From DSBG01 sp049975365 (GTDB lineage Bacteria > Desulfobacterota > Desulfomonilia > UBA1062), in contig JBNGDS010000028.1 of the NCBI GenBank assembly GCA_049975365.1, positions 1 to 37,685 of the forward strand: a stretch of 37,685 bases of DNA. The letters run 5' to 3'. A program made the position numbers and the translations under genes. A model generated the notes under the pieces. The model was not told the DNA's origin. It did not search any database and was given only the letters and a program-made list of their open reading frames with translations. Within the stretch, counting starts at the first letter, position 1; each line of letters opens with the position of its first letter. Positions 1 to 7,639 of the stretch are shown in pieces.

Positions 1-357
1 ATATGGGTGTCCCTGGCAGGCCCTGCATCCAATCTTGTGCTCGCCGTCATCTGTGCAGTCGTTTTCCGGATGTTCGGCAGTGCGCTGGCCACTTCATTCC
101 TCTATCCCCTGGCTTACATGATACAGATCATGATCATGATCAATGTGGGACTCGCCATCTTCAACCTGATCCCTATCCCCCCGTTGGATGGCAGTCATAT
201 CGTCGAAGGCCTGCTCCCCATTGAACTTGCTGCTGAATATCAAAAGATACAACCCTACGGATTCATCATCCTGCTGGTGCTTATTTTCACTGGGGTTGTC
301 GATTTTCTCATAATTCCCATCATCAGATCCATCGTGAATCTACTACTCACCCTATGA
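1..357 (+). CDS. Site-2 protease family (M50) membrane protein, C-terminal part
   Basis: The frame is open from base 1, so the gene starts upstream of the window and only the last 118 codons are visible. The fragment is very hydrophobic, with at least two membrane segments. It carries the sequence NLIPIPPLDGSH, the C-terminal LDG-type zinc-ligand motif of M50 (site-2 protease/rhomboid-independent) intramembrane metalloproteases. The N-terminal HExxH motif must lie outside the window, so catalytic competence cannot be judged. The stop codon directly abuts the next frame, which suggests one transcript with trpS. In deltaproteobacteria this family commonly sits just before trpS and scpAB. The family call is secure; the substrate is unknown. 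Confidence 0.85.
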   Translation: MWVSLAGPASNLVLAVICAVVFRMFGSALATSFLYPLAYMIQIMIMINVGLAIFNLIPIPPLDGSHIVEGLLPIELAAEYQKIQPYGFIILLVLIFTGVVDFLIIPIIRSIVNLLLTL

Positions 358-369
358 ATGAGGAGAGGC

Positions 370-1362
370 ATGGATAAGAAGCGTATCGTATCAGGAATAC
401 GGCCCACAGGGGATCTCCACCTCGGTCACTATCTCGGGGTGCTGAAGAACTGGGTGAGGCTGCAGGACGAGTTTCAGTGTTTCTACTTCGTAGCGGACTG
501 GCATGCCCTAACCAGTGAATACCGTGACCCGGCAATAATTCAGAAGAGTTCTCGGGATATGGTTGTCACCTGGCTCAGCGTGGGAATTGATCCTGAACGA
601 TCGGTGATTTTCCGTCAGTCTCACATTAAGAATCATGCGGAGCTCTTCCTCCTTCTGTCCATGATCACACCCCTTTCATGGCTGGAGAGAAATCCCACCT
701 ACAAGGAAATGAGGGAAGAATTGAAAGAAAAGGATCTCGGTACATTCGGGTTCCTGGGATATCCTGTTCTGCAGGCAGCTGATATCGTCATCTATTCCGC
801 AGATCAGGTTCCCATCGGCGAGGATCAGCTCCCACATCTCGAGCTCACCCGTGAGATCGTCAGGAGATTCAATTTTCTCTACGGCGGCGCCATCCTCAGG
901 GAGCCGAAAGAGATTCTTACCGAGGCGCCCAAGGTTCCGGGTCTTGATGCGAGGAAGATGTCGAAGTCGTACAACAATGCCATCTTCATTTATGAAACTC
1001 CAGGGAGCCTGAAGGAAAAGGTGATGCAGATGCTCACCGACATCAAGCGCAAGACCCGAAAGGACCCCGGGGAACCCAATGACTGCAATCTCTATCCATT
1101 TCACACCTTTTTCACAGATGAGGGAACTAGGGGTGAAATCCAGTCAGGATGCAGGAGTGCAGCTTTGGGCTGTGTGGACTGCAAGCGCATCCTGATCAAG
1201 AGCCTCACCAGCGAGCTGCAGCCTGTCTGGGAGAAGATAGACTATTACCGGGAGCACGCTTCAGTCGTGGACGATATCCTGGAACACGGGGCGTCGCAGG
1301 CCATGATGGAATCTGAGTACACCATGGACAGGGTCCGTTCCGTCATGCAGCTGGTGAAGTGA
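370..1362 (+). CDS. trpS: Tryptophan--tRNA ligase
   Basis: Class I aminoacyl-tRNA synthetase that charges tRNA-Trp with tryptophan using ATP in the cytoplasm. The HIGH-type motif is HLGHYLG at about residue 17, after the typical start RIVSGIRPTGDLHLG, and the KMSKS loop appears intact as RKMSKSYNN at about residue 195. The C-terminal part has the GCRSAALGCVDCK segment usual in this family. The length of 330 residues is normal. An in-frame ATG at 358 overlaps no ribosome site, whereas AGGAG at 361-365 lies just before the ATG at 370, so the later start is preferred. It follows the protease gene by a few bases and precedes scpA by 28 bases. Confidence 0.95.
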   Translation: MDKKRIVSGIRPTGDLHLGHYLGVLKNWVRLQDEFQCFYFVADWHALTSEYRDPAIIQKSSRDMVVTWLSVGIDPERSVIFRQSHIKNHAELFLLLSMITPLSWLERNPTYKEMREELKEKDLGTFGFLGYPVLQAADIVIYSADQVPIGEDQLPHLELTREIVRRFNFLYGGAILREPKEILTEAPKVPGLDARKMSKSYNNAIFIYETPGSLKEKVMQMLTDIKRKTRKDPGEPNDCNLYPFHTFFTDEGTRGEIQSGCRSAALGCVDCKRILIKSLTSELQPVWEKIDYYREHASVVDDILEHGASQAMMESEYTMDRVRSVMQLVK

Positions 1363-1390
1363 CAGGGAGACCGGAGAGAGAGGAGAGGGG

Positions 1391-2101
1391 ATGATTCCTG
1401 AGGAACGCAGCGTGAAGCAGGAATTCGTGCTCCGTCTCCCCGCTTTTGAAGGCCCTCTGGATGTGCTGCTGTACCTGATCGAGAAGAACAGGTTCACTCT
1501 GGAAACCCTCGAAGTCTGCCCCATCGTGGACCAGTATCTCGCATATATCGAACAGATGCGGACACTCGATATCACCCTGGCCGGTGAATTTCTCGAAATG
1601 GCATCCTACCTCATCTACTTGAAATCCTGTCTGCTCGTGCCCACGTCAGAATTCGGCGAGTATGAGGGGGGGGTGAACCCCGTGCAGGAGCTCAAAGAGA
1701 TGTTGAGCGCGTACAGGGCAATCAAACAGGCCTCGACAGATCTTGCACATAGACCCATGCTCTACAGGGACAGATTCCCCAAGGGGACTGCCCAGGTGGA
1801 GCAGTCCCTCAGTGTACTGAGCATGGGGAATCTTCTCCAGGCACTCCATGAACTCAAGGCACGTACCAGGAAGTACGTGATGGATGTCCTTCCTACCCGG
1901 TTCAGTATCCAGGAGATCATGGTCAGGATTCAAGGGCTGGTGGTCAAACATGACAAGATCAGACTGGAGGACGCGGTTCAGACAGGTGAGCGGATGGAAC
2001 TCATCGGGGCGTTCATGGCAGCCCTCGAGATGTCTCGGGCTGCCCTTGTGCGGATTATCCAAAGGCGGGTATTCTCCATTATCTATCTCATGAGAAAGTG
2101 A
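1391..2101 (+). CDS. scpA: Segregation and condensation protein A
   Basis: Kleisin subunit of the bacterial SMC-ScpA-ScpB condensin, which bridges SMC heads and takes part in chromosome compaction and segregation. The N-terminus has the diagnostic FEGPLDVLLYLIEKN, followed by the helical region with a YLAYIEQMR segment and EFLEMASYLIYLKS, which form the SMC neck-binding part. The C-terminal third is the winged-helix region. The length of 236 residues is normal. AGGAG at 1381-1385 sits five bases before the ATG. The reading frame ends in a GTGA overlap with the longest possible scpB frame, so the two are probably translationally coupled. Confidence 0.93.
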   Translation: MIPEERSVKQEFVLRLPAFEGPLDVLLYLIEKNRFTLETLEVCPIVDQYLAYIEQMRTLDITLAGEFLEMASYLIYLKSCLLVPTSEFGEYEGGVNPVQELKEMLSAYRAIKQASTDLAHRPMLYRDRFPKGTAQVEQSLSVLSMGNLLQALHELKARTRKYVMDVLPTRFSIQEIMVRIQGLVVKHDKIRLEDAVQTGERMELIGAFMAALEMSRAALVRIIQRRVFSIIYLMRK

Positions 2102-2106
2102 CGTTC

Positions 2107-2610
2107 ATGGACAGACGGGAAATCATCGAGGCACTCATCTTCTCAGCAACAGGAGCACTTGCGTCCAGGGAGATTCTCAAGGTGTTGCCGGATACGACCG
2201 AGCAGGAACTCGCCGAGGCAGTGTCAGGGCTCAACGAGATCTACAGGGACTCCGGAAGATCATTTCGCATCCAGGCTGCCTCTCTGGGGTACATGTTTGT
2301 CACCCTGGATCGCTATGCGCCGTATCTGAGGGCACTCCATACCCCTTCACGCCTCTCCTCCGCTGCACTGGAGGTCCTCGCTGTCATCGCATACAAGGGA
2401 CCCTGCACGAAACAGACCGTGGATACGATTCGCGGTGTCGATTCCAGTTCTTCCCTGAAAAGCCTGCTCAAACACCAGCTCATAGACGTCAGGTCCGGGA
2501 AGCCCATGATGTATGTCACAACGGAGAAATTCCTCGAGGTCTTCGGTCTGAATTCCCTTTCCGACCTTCCTGATCTCACCCAGTTCGAGGAGGTTTTCGG
2601 GAGTGAATAA
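2107..2610 (+). CDS. scpB: Segregation and condensation protein B
   Basis: Partner of ScpA in the SMC condensin; it dimerises and binds the kleisin middle region. The start REIIEALIFSATGALASREIL and the later ALEVLAVIAYKGPCTKQTVDTIRG are the two winged-helix signatures of the ScpB family. The length is 167 residues, slightly short because the acidic C-terminal tail found in many homologues is absent. A GTG at 2098 overlapping the scpA stop is possible, but the ATG at 2107 has a GAGAAAG purine stretch eight bases upstream and gives the usual N-terminus. It is the last gene of this plus-strand group; the next gene is convergent. Confidence 0.92.
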   Translation: MDRREIIEALIFSATGALASREILKVLPDTTEQELAEAVSGLNEIYRDSGRSFRIQAASLGYMFVTLDRYAPYLRALHTPSRLSSAALEVLAVIAYKGPCTKQTVDTIRGVDSSSSLKSLLKHQLIDVRSGKPMMYVTTEKFLEVFGLNSLSDLPDLTQFEEVFGSE

Positions 2611-2723
2611 CGGTGCACCGCGTCTCTCAATAGGAATGATTCAAAGGGTGTACACGGTGTACCTACATGGGGAATGCATGACGATGGGGCGGAGACTGCC
2701 TGAGCGAATTGAATATCCCGAAT

Positions 2724-4178
2724 CTACAGTGGCTTCCTGATATTCAGGAAAAGGTTGATGCCCTCAGGTTCTTTTTCCACCGAGATCCCGGGTGAGCCGG
2801 GAAGATCAGCAGCGAGATCCTTGAGATTCTCCTCGTTGCGGTGGATCAGAAACCATTCCGCACCGAATTCCATGATGAATCTCTGGGGGTTGTACAGCCC
2901 GAAATTTCCGATAATGAGTGTGCCTCCCGGTTTGAGGAAGCTGTAGAGTTTGTGGATGAGCCTGTTCGAGGCCCTGTCCGAAAGGTAGTCGAACAGTCCT
3001 GCAGTGTAGACAAGGTCGATTTTCTTATAAAGACTCCTGTTGTTATCCTTTCCCACGATCAACCGTTTGATGTTATCTTCCTCAAAGTGCACCTTGATTT
3101 TTTTATGTTTTTCCGCAAGGGGTTCGATCCTTGACCGAGCGTCATCGAGAGCCAGTCTGTCCTGGTCAATCCCGATGAATTCGAGCACATACGGCAGATC
3201 CTTGTCAACCATCCCATCCACCAGATCATAGAACTCCAGGGAGGGGCCGCATGCAACGGACATGATCTTGATGTGGGAGTTGCTCTTCTCGGCAGAGAGG
3301 AGATCCCTGATCTTCTTGTACAGATAGGATCTCCTGTTTCTCACGGCCCTGGCTGCAGTTCCCTCACAGTCGATTTTGTTCATGACCTGGGAGAAGATGT
3401 CCTCTCCCTCGAACTGATTTCTGTAAATGATGTTCATCATTTCGAAATCACCTGCATAGCCCAGCGGTTTTGCCATGCTCCGGTGGAACAGCTTGGATTT
3501 CATGAAGTATTCGTTCAGGCGTTTCTGGAAAAATTCCCGGTGAATGAAGTGTTGTTTGGGATCGGTGAACCTGCTGATGATCTTGGTAAAGTGATCGTAA
3601 TACCGGGTGAGTTCCTCATAGAGTGCATCGTACGTAAGATCTCGAAGCGTTTCCATGAGAGAGGGCTGGAGGGTTTCTTCCTCCTGGAGGATGTGAGAGG
3701 TCTCTTGGGAGATTTTACTCTCAAATCCTCCAAGTATGTAATGGAGGTGTGAGGTAAGGTTCACGAATTCCGGATCTAGATTTTCCTCGATAGCCATGGA
3801 CTGGATGAAATCGAGGAACTCATTCTGGAGTTTGGTGATCTTGTCGGCCTTGACGATTGAGTAGATGTCCATGAACCTGTCGTTATAGGAACAGCCGATA
3901 CATGAAACCACGTCACCCTGACGGTCTTCATCCTGGATATGGATGATTGTTGCCGCCGCAGCATGGATCTCCTGGCCGGAAGAGAGGAATTGCAGGTTCG
4001 GGATGATATCACCGATTTTCAGTAAAAGGCTGCCATCCTCGAGATAGAAGGATACACCCGTGCGGGAATAGTCTTTCACACGGCAGATGTGCTCCGTGTC
4101 CTGAAAATCGCGGAAGCTCACCATCTTCGACGTGTCGTTCGCCTCAACCGTATACCTGAGATCCCGCTTGAGCCTCAA
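2724..4178 (-). CDS. PilZ-domain / class I SAM-dependent methyltransferase fusion
   Basis: A 484-residue protein. Residues 1-110 look like a PilZ domain: a basic KRDLR start and an exact DxSxxG motif (D36, S38, G41), the family signature for cyclic di-GMP binding. A helical linker with the conserved PLGYAGDFEMMN segment (about 238-249) leads to a Rossmann methyltransferase domain with motif I VACGPS near 308 and GIDQD near 336. The AGD-type segment is shared with proteins annotated as 3-hydroxypalmitate methyl ester synthases (PhcB-like); that substrate is only a possibility here. The start is TTG, supported by GGGGAGG seven bases upstream and no better alternative. It is divergent from the hybrid kinase gene and convergent with scpB. 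The architecture is well supported; the function is inferred. Confidence 0.8.
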   Translation of the reverse strand: MRLKRDLRYTVEANDTSKMVSFRDFQDTEHICRVKDYSRTGVSFYLEDGSLLLKIGDIIPNLQFLSSGQEIHAAAATIIHIQDEDRQGDVVSCIGCSYNDRFMDIYSIVKADKITKLQNEFLDFIQSMAIEENLDPEFVNLTSHLHYILGGFESKISQETSHILQEEETLQPSLMETLRDLTYDALYEELTRYYDHFTKIISRFTDPKQHFIHREFFQKRLNEYFMKSKLFHRSMAKPLGYAGDFEMMNIIYRNQFEGEDIFSQVMNKIDCEGTAARAVRNRRSYLYKKIRDLLSAEKSNSHIKIMSVACGPSLEFYDLVDGMVDKDLPYVLEFIGIDQDRLALDDARSRIEPLAEKHKKIKVHFEEDNIKRLIVGKDNNRSLYKKIDLVYTAGLFDYLSDRASNRLIHKLYSFLKPGGTLIIGNFGLYNPQRFIMEFGAEWFLIHRNEENLKDLAADLPGSPGISVEKEPEGINLFLNIRKPL

Positions 4179-4339
4179 AATCTACCCTCCCCAGTATCAC
4201 ACATAGGCATCCCATCGGTAAGTCACGATTAATCCTTTAATCTTTTCAGGGAACAATGGCCTTTTGCAGCGCAGTGTAACAATCATGGTCTCGGGAAGCA
4301 TGATCAGATTCATGGAGTCTCACAGACTCGGTGGAGGTG
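4179..4339. other. Intergenic leader region with two small hairpins
   Basis: This is the start of a 387-base gap between divergent genes. It contains ATCATG at 4282-4287 pairing with CATGAT at 4299-4304, and GAGTCT at 4315-4320 pairing with AGACTC at 4324-4329 across a three-base loop. The second hairpin sits immediately before the purine-rich GGTGGAGGTG at 4330-4339. No convincing sigma-70 or sigma-54 promoter and no known riboswitch was recognised. The rest of the gap holds the doubtful small frame described separately. Confidence 0.45.
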
Positions 4340-4543
4340 ATGAGGCGTACACTGGTGTACAGTGAAGAACTTTCCAGAAGTCTTTCTGTAAATTTCTCCA
4401 AAGCTGTGGCCGATACTGAAGGTGTGGTCTACAGGAACATAGTGAGGAAGATCGGAAAAATCTCCATCAGGGGGGTCATGTCCTCCAGAGTAGGGCAGAG
4501 GAACTGTGCGACACATGCAGAAACCCCCCTTGATGGCAGGTAG
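4340..4543 (+). CDS. Possible small protein of 67 residues, doubtful
   Basis: An open frame starts at ATG 4340, or at GTG 4331, and runs to TAG at 4541-4543, 22 bases before the hybrid kinase start. The predicted peptide begins MRRTLVYSEELSRSL and has mixed composition with no membrane segment or recognisable motif. GGAGG at 4333-4337 is only two bases from ATG 4340, too close for a standard ribosome site. The support is position and orientation (a possible leader or first gene of the kinase transcript) and the lack of another explanation for the gap. It may well be non-coding leader sequence. Confidence 0.22.
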   Translation: MRRTLVYSEELSRSLSVNFSKAVADTEGVVYRNIVRKIGKISIRGVMSSRVGQRNCATHAETPLDGR

Positions 4544-4565
4544 AACAGAATGAAAAGAGGGTAGT

Positions 4566-6569
4566 ATGAATCTCCAAGCACTCACGTATCGTGTCGGGCA
4601 GATATTCGGTATGATGGATTACACACTCAAGGTGGATGAAAGCGAAGGAAAATTCCGATACGACGGGCCCAGGAAGATGTCCATGAACCCTCTGACTCTC
4701 TCGTTCCCCGTCAATCTCGAAGAAGTCTATCAAGAGGACTTTTTCCATAAATCCCTCAATCAGGTCCGATTCATCCTGATCCTGGGCATTTTCTTCTATG
4801 GCATATTCGGGATCCTGGACGCAAAGATGATGCCCGAGGCGAAATCCACACTCTGGTTCATTCGGTATGCGATTGTGACGCCAATGATCGCAGGTGTTGT
4901 GCTCTTTACCTACAGTCGATATTTCAAGCCTCTCATGCAGCTCTGCCTTGCATGCATCATCGTTGTCTGTGGGCTCGGCATCGTCATTATGATTGCAATC
5001 GCTCCTCCTCCTGTCAATTATTCGTACTATGCAGGACTGATCCTCGTGCTCATTTTCGGGTACGTGTTTCTGCGAATCAGGTTTATCTGGGCCACCCTTG
5101 CAGGATGGGTGATCGTCGTATTTTATGAGATTGCTGCGATCTGGATCAACCAGACCCCGGTAGAGATCCTGTTCAACAATAACTTTTTCTTCATCAGCGC
5201 AAACTTCATCGGCATGTTTGCATCGTACTCGATTGAATACTATTCTCGCAGGGACTTCTACCTTGCCCAGCTCCTCGAAATCGAGCAGGAGAAGGTATAC
5301 GCTGCGAACCAGGAACTGGAGGCTCGGGTGAGAGAGCGAACATCCCAGCTTCTCGAAACAAATGAAGAGCTCGTGAAGGAGATCGAAGCTCACCGCCGCG
5401 CAGAAGAGGAGAAGAGGGGCCTGGAATCTCAGTTACGTCAAGCTCAGAAAATGGAGGCGATCGGAACCCTTGCTGGTGGTATAGCCCATGACTTCAACAA
5501 CATCCTCTCCCCCATCATCGGGTACAGTGAGATGATCCTCGACGATCTGCCCAAATACAGCAAGGTTCGGGGGAAGCTTGAACAGATCCTGCTTGCCGCC
5601 AACAGGGCAAAAGACCTTGTGAGGCATATTCTCACCTTCAGCCGTGAGACCGAGCAGGAATTGGTGCCCCTGGAAATTCAGCCAATCATCAAGGAAACCC
5701 TGAAGCTCCTGCGGGCATCACTCCCTTCAACCATCGAGATCAAGCAGAAGATCGATACCAATTGCGGTCTTGTCATGGCCGACCCGACCCAGATCCACCA
5801 GGTCATCATGAATCTCTGCACAAATTCATTCCATGCCATGCGTGAGAAGGGAGGTACTCTCTGTGTAGAGGTGACGGAGGTTGATGTGTCCCCTTCAGAC
5901 CTGATGTTCAATATGAACCTGAAGCCGGGACCGCACATGCGTCTCACTGTAAGCGACACCGGCCACGGTATGGAGAGATCCCTCGTCGACAGGATATTCG
6001 ATCCATATTTTACCACAAAGGCGCCAGGAGAGGGAACCGGCCTCGGCCTGGCCGTTGTCCATGGGATTGTGAAAAGTTACAACGGAGATATCAAGATCTA
6101 CAGCGAGCCGAGTAAAGGAACAACCATACACATCTACCTGCCGTGTGTCGATGTCGGTATGGATGGTGTTGAACCTGCACGGGTTGATACGGATGTACAG
6201 GGTAGCGAACATATCCTCATCGTGGATGATGAGGAGTATGTGGTGAATATGATGAAGGAAATGCTGGAAAGGCTCGGCTACCGGGTGACAGCGTTTACGA
6301 ACAGCGTCAAGGCACTGAACCTCTTCAAGAAAAATCACACCACGTTCGACCTTGTGATAACCGATCAGACCATGCCGAATCTGACAGGAGCTGAGCTCTC
6401 AACTGAAATGATGAAGCTCAGGCCGGGTATCCCCATCATCCTGTGTACCGGGTTCAGCGAGATCCTCTCTGAGGACAAGGCAAAGGCCCTGGGGATCCGG
6501 GAATATATCTCAAAGCCCATCGTGAAGAGTGAAATATCCAAGGCAGTCAGGAACGCCCTTGACGGGTAG
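4566..6569 (+). CDS. Hybrid sensor histidine kinase with integral membrane sensor and receiver domain
   Basis: A 667-residue inner-membrane kinase. Residues 65-220 hold about six hydrophobic segments forming a membrane sensor. A coiled-coil at 230-295 is followed by the HisKA box with phospho-accepting His308 in LAGGIAHDFNNILSPI. The ATPase domain has the N box near 415, the G1 motif DTGHGM near 464 and GEGTGLGLAVVHG near 490. The C-terminal receiver domain begins LIVDDEEYV at 551, with phospho-acceptor Asp600 in VITDQTMP. All catalytic residues are visible. AAGAGGG about five bases upstream supports the ATG. No cognate output regulator is adjacent; the divergent PilZ-methyltransferase gene is the closest neighbour. 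The signal is unknown. Confidence 0.9.
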   Translation: MNLQALTYRVGQIFGMMDYTLKVDESEGKFRYDGPRKMSMNPLTLSFPVNLEEVYQEDFFHKSLNQVRFILILGIFFYGIFGILDAKMMPEAKSTLWFIRYAIVTPMIAGVVLFTYSRYFKPLMQLCLACIIVVCGLGIVIMIAIAPPPVNYSYYAGLILVLIFGYVFLRIRFIWATLAGWVIVVFYEIAAIWINQTPVEILFNNNFFFISANFIGMFASYSIEYYSRRDFYLAQLLEIEQEKVYAANQELEARVRERTSQLLETNEELVKEIEAHRRAEEEKRGLESQLRQAQKMEAIGTLAGGIAHDFNNILSPIIGYSEMILDDLPKYSKVRGKLEQILLAANRAKDLVRHILTFSRETEQELVPLEIQPIIKETLKLLRASLPSTIEIKQKIDTNCGLVMADPTQIHQVIMNLCTNSFHAMREKGGTLCVEVTEVDVSPSDLMFNMNLKPGPHMRLTVSDTGHGMERSLVDRIFDPYFTTKAPGEGTGLGLAVVHGIVKSYNGDIKIYSEPSKGTTIHIYLPCVDVGMDGVEPARVDTDVQGSEHILIVDDEEYVVNMMKEMLERLGYRVTAFTNSVKALNLFKKNHTTFDLVITDQTMPNLTGAELSTEMMKLRPGIPIILCTGFSEILSEDKAKALGIREYISKPIVKSEISKAVRNALDG

Positions 6570-6692
6570 GAATGCCACATTTTCTTGTTCCTGATACCGT
6601 ATGGTGGAACGATACCGCATCGGGGGGATTCTCTGGATCAGACAGTGATAGGGGCTATCTGGAAAAAGGGAAGGGCGTTTGGGTTTTCCTTT

Positions 6693-7208
6693 TCAGCAGG
6701 AGCCTCTGGTATCATCTGCTGAAGGTGCACACTCGCTCATGTCCCCTCCAAGCTTGTCCAGGGCGTGCGTCAGTGCCGGGATGATGCTGCCCAGGCAATC
6801 ACGCACTCCCGAGGGGCTGCCAGGAAGATTGATGATCAAGGTGGTGTCCCTCAACCCGACTACGGCCCTGGAGATCATGGCATGGGGTGTCTTTGACAGA
6901 CTTACTGCACGCATGACTTCTTCCATCCCCGGGATTCTCTTGTCGATGACTGAGAGTGTTGCATCCGGGGTTACATCCCGGGGAGAAAGGCCGGTTCCGC
7001 CAGTGGTGACAATGAGATCAAGGTCAAGATCATCACACCACCTCACCAGACACTGTCTGATGAGGTCCAGATCGTCCGGGATGATCTCGTAGGCTGTGAC
7101 CTCAATCTCAAGCTCTGAGAGCATCTCCTGGATGATCCTGCCACTTCGATCCTCTCGTTTGCCGACAGAGCCCTTGTCACTGAGGGTGAGAACACCTGCG
7201 CGTTTCAT
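6693..7208 (-). CDS. MogA/MoaB family molybdenum cofactor biosynthesis protein
   Basis: A 171-residue protein of the molybdopterin adenylyltransferase family, which activates molybdopterin with ATP before metal insertion. The start MKRAGVLTLSDKGSVGKRED and the segment TTGGTGLSPRDVTPDA (68-83) are the diagnostic MPT-binding signatures, and INLPGSPSGV is the second binding loop. The frame stays open 60 codons further upstream, but that part is proline- and glutamine-rich and lies over the neighbouring gene, so ATG 7208 is chosen; AGGA lies about nine bases before it. The start overlaps the stop of the upstream gene by four bases (ATGA). It is the last gene of a three-gene operon. Whether it acts as MogA or as MoaB cannot be decided here. 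Confidence 0.9.
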   Translation of the reverse strand: MKRAGVLTLSDKGSVGKREDRSGRIIQEMLSELEIEVTAYEIIPDDLDLIRQCLVRWCDDLDLDLIVTTGGTGLSPRDVTPDATLSVIDKRIPGMEEVMRAVSLSKTPHAMISRAVVGLRDTTLIINLPGSPSGVRDCLGSIIPALTHALDKLGGDMSECAPSADDTRGSC

Positions 7209-7639
7209 CTTCGTACTTCCTTGAGTCTGCTCTCCGCTGCGATTGCCAGGGGGCGAGCAATGGCTCTGCTCCTGGAAATGAGTTTGAGATCCCTCTGGCT
7301 GAGGAAGGGAATCTGCTTCAGTGCGATTGTCAGGGGCGTTCTCGGGTTGTGGACGAGGGCAATCTTGATCTGATAATTTTTTATCCAATCGCGGTTCAGG
7401 GCGATCTTCCTGAGCACCTCGTCGCTCACCTGCCTGTTATTCGCGATTGTAAGCACCTCGCTTTCCGTGATGTTGGGCGATTCGATCACCGCTATCTGGA
7501 TCAGCTTGTTCGAATCACGGATGAGCAGAGAACGGACATCCTTCGGTGCTCTGCGTGCCAGCTCCAGCTTTTCGGAAACGCTCATGGATTGGATCTTCTG
7601 GAACAAACTCCTGACATCATCTGTTCCATTACTTTCCAT
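7205..7639 (-). CDS. Conserved helical-repeat protein of unknown function
   Basis: A 144-residue soluble protein made of short helices. Segments such as LIQIAVIESPNITESEV and YQIKIALVHNPRTPLTIAL have the spacing of HEAT-like or leucine-rich-variant repeats, typically a protein-protein interaction surface. There is no signal peptide, membrane segment or catalytic motif. Related proteins are recalled from deltaproteobacterial genomes, but no function is known to me. Translation starts inside the last 11 bases of the EF-G-like gene and ends within the start of the Mog/MoaB gene, so production of the three proteins is probably coupled. The ribosome site is weak (CTGAAAG), in keeping with coupling. 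Confidence 0.75.
   Translation of the reverse strand: MESNGTDDVRSLFQKIQSMSVSEKLELARRAPKDVRSLLIRDSNKLIQIAVIESPNITESEVLTIANNRQVSDEVLRKIALNRDWIKNYQIKIALVHNPRTPLTIALKQIPFLSQRDLKLISRSRAIARPLAIAAESRLKEVRR

Noticed and set aside
2640..2665. Repeated GTGTAC near the scpB end as a protein-binding dyad
   Set aside because: Two short copies (with a GTGTACAC palindrome) between convergent genes, no further copies in an array; likely chance.
4476..5393. 305-codon open frame on the minus strand
   Set aside because: It is exactly antisense to the hybrid kinase, is rich in His and Cys without a domain, and has no ribosome site.
6570..6692. Intrinsic terminator between the convergent hybrid kinase and Mog/MoaB genes
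   Set aside because: Only competing 6-bp AT-rich stems (GGAAAA/TTTTCC or AAAAGG/CCTTTT) can form, partly overlapping the Mog/MoaB stop; too weak to annotate.
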